6,448 nucleotides of DNA, taken from the NCBI GenBank assembly GCA_001804345.1, contig MHFU01000079.1, positions 1-6,448 of the forward strand, written 5' to 3'. Each line of letters opens with the position of its first letter. The stretch's first letter is position 1. Positions 1 through 6,100 of this stretch are shown here, one piece after another. Under the pieces are notes generated by a model. The model was not told the DNA's origin and did not search any database. It saw nothing but the letters and a program-made list of their open reading frames with translations. The position numbers were made by a program, and so were the translations under genes. This DNA comes from Omnitrophica bacterium RIFOXYB12_FULL_50_7. GTDB lineage: Bacteria > Omnitrophota > Omnitrophia > Omnitrophales > Aquincolibacteriaceae.

Positions 1-2
1 AG

Positions 3-110
3 ATCGGAGTTCGTCAAGCTGAAAGCCAAGTGGCCTTTGCCGAAAAAGCGGTCATCGAAGCGGTGCTGGAATTGCGGCGAGTGCTGAATGTGACCGGAGA
101 TGAAAAGATA
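3..110 (+). other. End of an OEP-like half-repeat, long amphipathic helix
   Basis: Residues 1-36 begin IGVRQAESQVAFAEKAV and end near LRRVLNVTGDE. This resembles the helix that closes the first half of TolC-family proteins, where a QAExQLAxAE stretch runs into an L..LLG-like turn. The next residues (about 37-60, containing DLLDKAAAELP) look like the loop that follows. The rest of this half-repeat must lie upstream of the window. A family search on the translation would settle it, because generic coiled coils can mimic this pattern. Confidence 0.5.
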
Positions 111-3100
111 TCTGACCTTCTGGATAAGGCCGCAGCTGAATTACCTATTGCAGAGCCCGAAGAGAAATCTATCGAAAGGCCTGCGACGGTCTTTTTGAAG
201 ATCAGAGATGTTTTTAGTTCGGAAAAAGAGAAAACACCTGAGCTTCCCAAGGCCGGATTGCTGGAACCTTATCGCATTTATGGCCAGAGTGGAACCATTA
301 CTTCCGAGGGTCGCAAAGCGATCAGTGCTATGGGCAACGCGATCAATGCTCTCGGCACCCAGGTCTTTGAGATCCAAAATGGCCTTGATGCGGCGTTCAA
401 ACCATTGGATCAAAAATATCAGAAGATGAAAGCCGATTTCAAGCGTGACCCCAAAGATTTTGAGAAATTGGAAATGAGTTGGAAGAACCTGAAGGCGACC
501 CGCGACGAGATGTACGCGGTCTTGGTGTATCTGCGGGAGGCTAAGAAAAATCTGATGGACGTTTGGGTCCGGGACAACCAAGGTGTGGGCCAGATGACCG
601 CGGCCATCCGCAACTTTCTGGAAGCTGAGAACGTTTATCTTCAAGGCGGATATTTTGACGGCCGTTCGAAGCCGTTGCTTCACAAGGAATTCAGCGGGAT
701 CCGGGAAGCGATCGCAACCATTTCGGATGTGAGCGCCCAAAAAATGGTGGTTGAGAAGCATGCCGAGGCTTGGAGGCACCGTCTCGCTGTGAATTCGATG
801 ATCATGGCCCGGTACAACGTCGGCGTGACGGCAGGACTCAACGTCGTGAACGGGAATATGGGCTTGCTGCCTTCCTGGGAATTCATTCCTTATGCTGTGG
901 GGCGTACCTTGAAAGTGGGAGAGGAAAATGTTCCCTATGTGGGTGTTGTTTTCAAGGGAGCGGCGGTCCTGACCGGGAGCGATGTTACAGCGAAGGATTT
1001 TTCGATTGTGATGGAGCGTTCGAAAACCCATAACGCTGCGTCCTTCGGGCGTTATGAACTGGATCGTGAACAGCAGCGCGTTTCGACCCTCCTGGAGGAG
1101 TATTCCTGGCTCGTGCAGGAAGGGAGTTACCTCCAGACCCTGATGGACAACGTGGAGTACTACAAGCAAGTGATTGGGTCGATGTCCAAGGAAAAAAGGA
1201 ATCCTCTTCAAAAACTTTATGGCTGGCTTTTCTTTAATTCTCCGAATGATGAGCGAAACTATGACGTCAAGAAACACGAGATCAGTGAAAAGCAGGAAAG
1301 TCTTCGAAAAAACCTGGCGGCGATCGAAGCTGAACTTATCCAGGCCGGCATGCCCCTAGATCTTTTGCAACGGTGGCAAAAAGAACGTCCTAAGTCTCAG
1401 ACCTTCGCGCAGCGGCATCCCCGTGCGGTTGCTGAGGAAACACCGTGGGTGCTTTCCGTGAAAGTGGACCGGGAGAATATGGAGCTCGAATCTCTTTTGA
1501 GGAAGCGCGTGATGGATCCGGCGGTGCTGACATCCTACGGATTTTTGCCGGACACCGAAGCTTCTCGGGATCGCGACATCTCGGATGTCATGGACCACTG
1601 GATGGCGATTCCGGTCAAGGGGAATTGGAGTCCCGCGCGGACCGTGAAATTGACGCTGCATATTGGCGAGTTAGTTCGTGGTAGCGAGAAGAGGCAGATC
1701 AAGATTCGTGCAGAAGGGATGAAAGCAGAGGAAGAGGCGGTGATTCGCGAGCAAGAAGACGGATTAATCGATCTTGCCTACCAGATTCAGGTCCAGCGTA
1801 TGGTTACTGACAGTATGATTCCGGAGCAGAAGCTCGAGACATGGCTTTATGGCCAGATCGCTTCGACGTTTGGCGGAACGGGCGAAGTGACGAGTGATAA
1901 GTCCCTGAACCTGCGGGATCAAGAGGCCCGAATAGCGATCGTGAAAAGCGAAGGTTATCTTGGCATGAACGAAACTCTCGCGAAGATGCGGGATCGTCTC
2001 GGGCGCAATGTGGAATTGGAGGTCGATTTTGCGCCTTCAATCCAGAATATCACTGAAGTGGCCGCTCAAAGTATGGAGAGAATCATGGAGAAGGGGGCGG
2101 TCAAGGAAATGGCTGAGATCAAAGATCCCCGGGTTCAGGTGCTTACATCCCGCATCGAGGTTCTCGATGAACAATCCAAGCAAACATTTTGGAGCTGGAT
2201 GAATCTTTGGGCGGATGTTGGGTTGAGAGGGGATCGGCTCAGGGTTGGGTTTACGGAAGACATCTGGGGTCCCGGCCGCTGGAGCAGACTTAAAGTGTTG
2301 GGTCTCGAAAAAGCCAAGACCCAGGATCAAAGAGATCAGATGATTCTGGATGTCCAGTATGAGCTTCGGGGAGCGGTCCGTGATCTTGAAAATACGGGGA
2401 TTTCGGTTGCCGAACATGGTAAAGCCGCCAGGCAACTGGGAGAGCGGTTTGAAAAGACCTATTGGGAGCTGGCGCGTCAGGACCAGGGACTTGATAAAGC
2501 CGGCCAGACTTATCTGGATCTTTTGCACAATCGTCAGCGTGATTTTGTGTATGCCCTTTACTTCCATGCCCGTGCCCGGGCGCTCTTGCAGGAGAAGCTC
2601 AAGCGTTTTGGGTTAACCCCGGAAGATATCGGACTTCCTCCCATGTCAGCGGCGACGTCACTTAAAGGGCAGATGGATGACCTTCTTTCAGCCTCCAAGA
2701 CCGTGACCGGGAAAAAAACGCCGGCGGGAACATTGCAGGAGCAAATGGAACAAGAAGCGAATGCGCGGCATAGCCGGACTGAGGAGCCGAAGTTTAAAGA
2801 TGCTGGCAAGGAATTGCCGGAAGTGAAATTGAATGGGGAGACGCAATTGCTCGGTGTAGACAAAGTTGTTTATAACGATCCTGTTCTCCGGCAGGGAGCG
2901 GAATCTTTCGTCGAAATTTTAAAGCCCGAAATGGTGAAGGCCCAGCGGCTTGCGAAGGAAAAAAATGAGGAAGATCCCGGGTATGCTGCTCTTAGGATCG
3001 TGTTTACCAATATGTTGGGCCGGTATGACGAAACCAACAAGCCCGGAGAAACAGAGGCATGGATAAAATCGTTTACGGATCTTCTGCGATCGGGTCAGGC

Positions 3101-6100
3101 TGATCACAAAGATGGGAAGAGTTTGCTGAAAAAACTGGATCCAAAAAGCTATTTTCTGGCTCCGTGGATCTCTGTGAGTTTGGATCCGAAGGCTAGGGAG
3201 GTATTGCAAGATAAAGACATCAGCGTGAAGCAGCTTAGCTTCGTGAATGTGTTTGCCCGGGTCGCGAATATCTTTGTAGAAAATCAGGACGCGCGGAAGG
3301 CGATTGGCGTTAAAACTGATGAAGAGGCCCGGGATCTGATGCGTCGCGTTTTTCTTTCTTTGGACGATGCCATCGATGTTCTCAATATTCGGGACGGGCG
3401 CATCGATGTGGATAAAAATGGGAATCCAGTTTTAGATAAGAACGGAAATCCGGTGATGCTAGATAAAAACGGGAAACCGGTTTTGGATGAAAAAGGGAAC
3501 ACGGTGCCGAAGACGACTTCTGTTCGAATTGATGGAAAAGATGTTCAGGTGATAGTCCGCCCTTACACTGTCAATGATCCGAAAGAGTTCGGACGTATTT
3601 TTGCTTTAGCGACTTCGATGGCGCTTGAGGGTAGTCACAAGCCGGGCGTGGATCTGAATGCCGTTGTGGATCGTTTTAAAGAGAACAAAGAGACGAAAAC
3701 GGCTTCTACCGAATTGAACAGACTGCTTAAGGACGTCCCCAAAGACCAAAAAGAAGATGTCCTCCGGGCTGTTTTGGTGGAGGCTGCGAATCCCGCGAAG
3801 CCTGGAAAAGTCCAAGCCCTCTACGCGGGTGCAGACGGGAGTCGTCAGACGGTGTCTGTGGACGTGACCCAGGAACTCCAAAAACTCGCGATCCTCGAGG
3901 GGCGCTGGGTGAATATCAACGGGATCAGCGCGAGCCTTAATATGGACAATATCCTGTCCCGCATTGAGTTCTACAACATAAAACAGAACGAGATCAAGAA
4001 GGGCTATTGGCCCGAACAAGATTCTGTTACGGGGGAATATCAACCGACTGGGGCGATGGTGGCCTTCGGGATCCTTTTTGACCGAGTGCCGGCGATGGAC
4101 GAGCTCCGGGACCGTTCCGCGGTGCTTGCTCTGATGGAACTCCAGTATCGTTTGAAGGTTTCCGGGGAAGATTTTGTGACGATTATGACGGCGGTCCGGC
4201 GTCTGAGCAATATGTTCGTGGAAAAAGATGCCGTCGGGGCACTTTCGCTCGACCGTTTGGCCACTAAACCCGGGAGCTACTCTTTTTGGGCAAGCGATCT
4301 GCCCGGAGCCAAGGGCGCGGGTTCCGACGAACTCCGGCAACAGATCTTAAGAGCCAACGTTGTGGCCGCTTTGCTCAATCTTCAACAAGGGATTTCGATC
4401 GGTAACGGCAGTGGTCCGCTCGATATGCTCCTGTACGGCGCGCAGATCGAAGATCCGGTGGAGCGCGAGCAATGGCTCAAAGATCATCCGACGATCCAGT
4501 CGCGTCTTGATGTTATGATCCCCCAGTTCAAATTGGCCTTCCAACTTAACAAATCCATCAAATTTGATCTCCAACTGGACGAGGATGGTGAAAAGCTGGG
4601 TCAGCTTATGTCTATGGCGGGTGAGATATTGGGAACAAATCTGCGAGGTTTGGGTCCGAAGGCCGCAGCGTACGTTGAGAAATTGAAAAAGGACATAGCC
4701 GATCTTGAGAAGGAAATAAAGGCAGAAACCGCGCCTGCTCAAGCTCCCAAAGGAGCTGTGCCGGCGAAATCTGAAAAACCCGTGCCCGTTCCGGCTCCGG
4801 TACAACCTACACCAGCTCCTGGAACAGGAAAAGTTACTCCTGTGCCTCAGGGAGAAGAAGGGACATTTATTTATGGCGTTCCAGAGCCTGCCGAGAATTC
4901 GATGCTGAATCGGGTGGCTGCCATTGCGTCCGGTTTCGCAGTGGCTGCGTCTACGTTAGTCTTTGGAGCAAATAGCCAAGCGAAGGACCTGAATCCGATT
5001 GTTCCGGCTCCGACACAGCAAGAAACGAAGGCTCCAGCAAAGACGGCTGAAGAACAAGCGGTGATTGATGAGAATCGTAAGAGGCAGGAAAGACTCCGTG
5101 ACCTCAAAGCCGAGTTGGATCGGATGAATGCCTTGTCCCAAAAAACGGAGGCTGATCAGGATGTTTGGATGGGGAAGACGGCACGCTTGGTACCCGGGAC
5201 GACTGGGCCTCAAAAGAAGACTGAGGCTGAAAGGGTCACTGACATGGTGGATTTGTGGAATGAAGGTCTCGCTATACGGTATGGATTGTCAAGGCAGCCC
5301 GGACCGGAGCTGCAAGGACTGGAAAAACTGATTGGGCGACGATTGAATGATTCAAGCCCCAAGGACATGGGGATGCTTCGGACTTTGGCGAATGCCGTTA
5401 TGGGAGACATACAATCGGCGCACACGGCAGGTTCCGGTTTTGACGACCCCGATGAATGGAAGGAGTGGCAGGGGCTTGGTCGGGAGAAGCGGCGGGAAGC
5501 CTTGCTCAGCCGGATGGATGTTGCCGCGAACTTGAAAACGGCGATCGAACCGTATATTCCGGTCGGATTCGATCTGACCGACGAACGCCCCGGAAAAACC
5601 TTTGACCAAATAGGCGAGGATATGGGGGCCCTGCTTTCGATTGCCCGGGATCTGACGAGAAAAAGAAACCCCTGGAAAGGTATTTTAAACCGGGATGGAA
5701 CGTTGGCCGGGGCGGTGGATCCCAGCACGAAAGTATCGAACGCGGAGCGGCTCAAGGCTCAGCAAGTAGCGACTTATTTGTTTAAAGTCATTATTCCTAC
5801 TCAAGAGGCGAAAGCTGATCCTGTTATTCAAAAATTTCTTTTTGATGTCGGCCAGTATTTAAAGGACACGGATTCTCTCGGGGATTATGAGGCCAGGAAC
5901 GGGCGAGCGAGGCTCGGGGACCGCATAGCGACTGTTCGTTGGCTGATACTCCGTGTTGCAAAGACCAGCAAAGATCCGAACCAACCCATCACGTATTCGA
6001 AGTTGAATGACGTGCTGACCGAAGCCAAGGCGGTATATGCCGCTGCCAAAGAAGCGGGCATACCCGTGTTGAGAGATGATATCGATTATGAATTGCAGGA

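Noticed and set aside
141..1277. Minus-strand open frame of 378 codons
   Set aside because: It lies wholly opposite the continuous plus-strand frame and is rich in His, Arg, Phe and Pro with no domain-like pattern. It is the typical product of reading the complement of a Glu/Lys/Asp-rich coding strand.
3284..3502. Minus-strand frame with a repeated GFPFLS-type peptide
   Set aside because: The periodicity is the complement of the DKNGNPVL coding repeat. The synonymous pattern of change fits the plus strand, so the antisense peptide is a by-product.
3411..3509. Calcium-binding EF-hand, dockerin or RTX repeats
   Set aside because: The D-x-N-G pattern lacks the conserved later ligands of an EF-hand or dockerin loop and the GGxGxDxxx nonapeptide of RTX proteins.
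3606..4340. Minus-strand open frame of 244 codons
   Set aside because: It is also opposite the giant frame, with a His/Arg/Phe-rich shadow composition and no recognisable family or ribosome binding context.
4872..4910. A purine-rich GGAGAAGAAGGG stretch (4850-4861) before an ATG at 4873, resembling a ribosome binding site and start
   Set aside because: That ATG is out of the main frame and its frame stops within about a dozen codons. The purines are simply Gly-Glu-Glu-Gly codons of the giant gene.
5210..5755. Minus-strand open frame of 181 codons
   Set aside because: Ser/Pro/Arg-rich shadow of the plus-strand gene. The main frame is unbroken here and explains the sequence.
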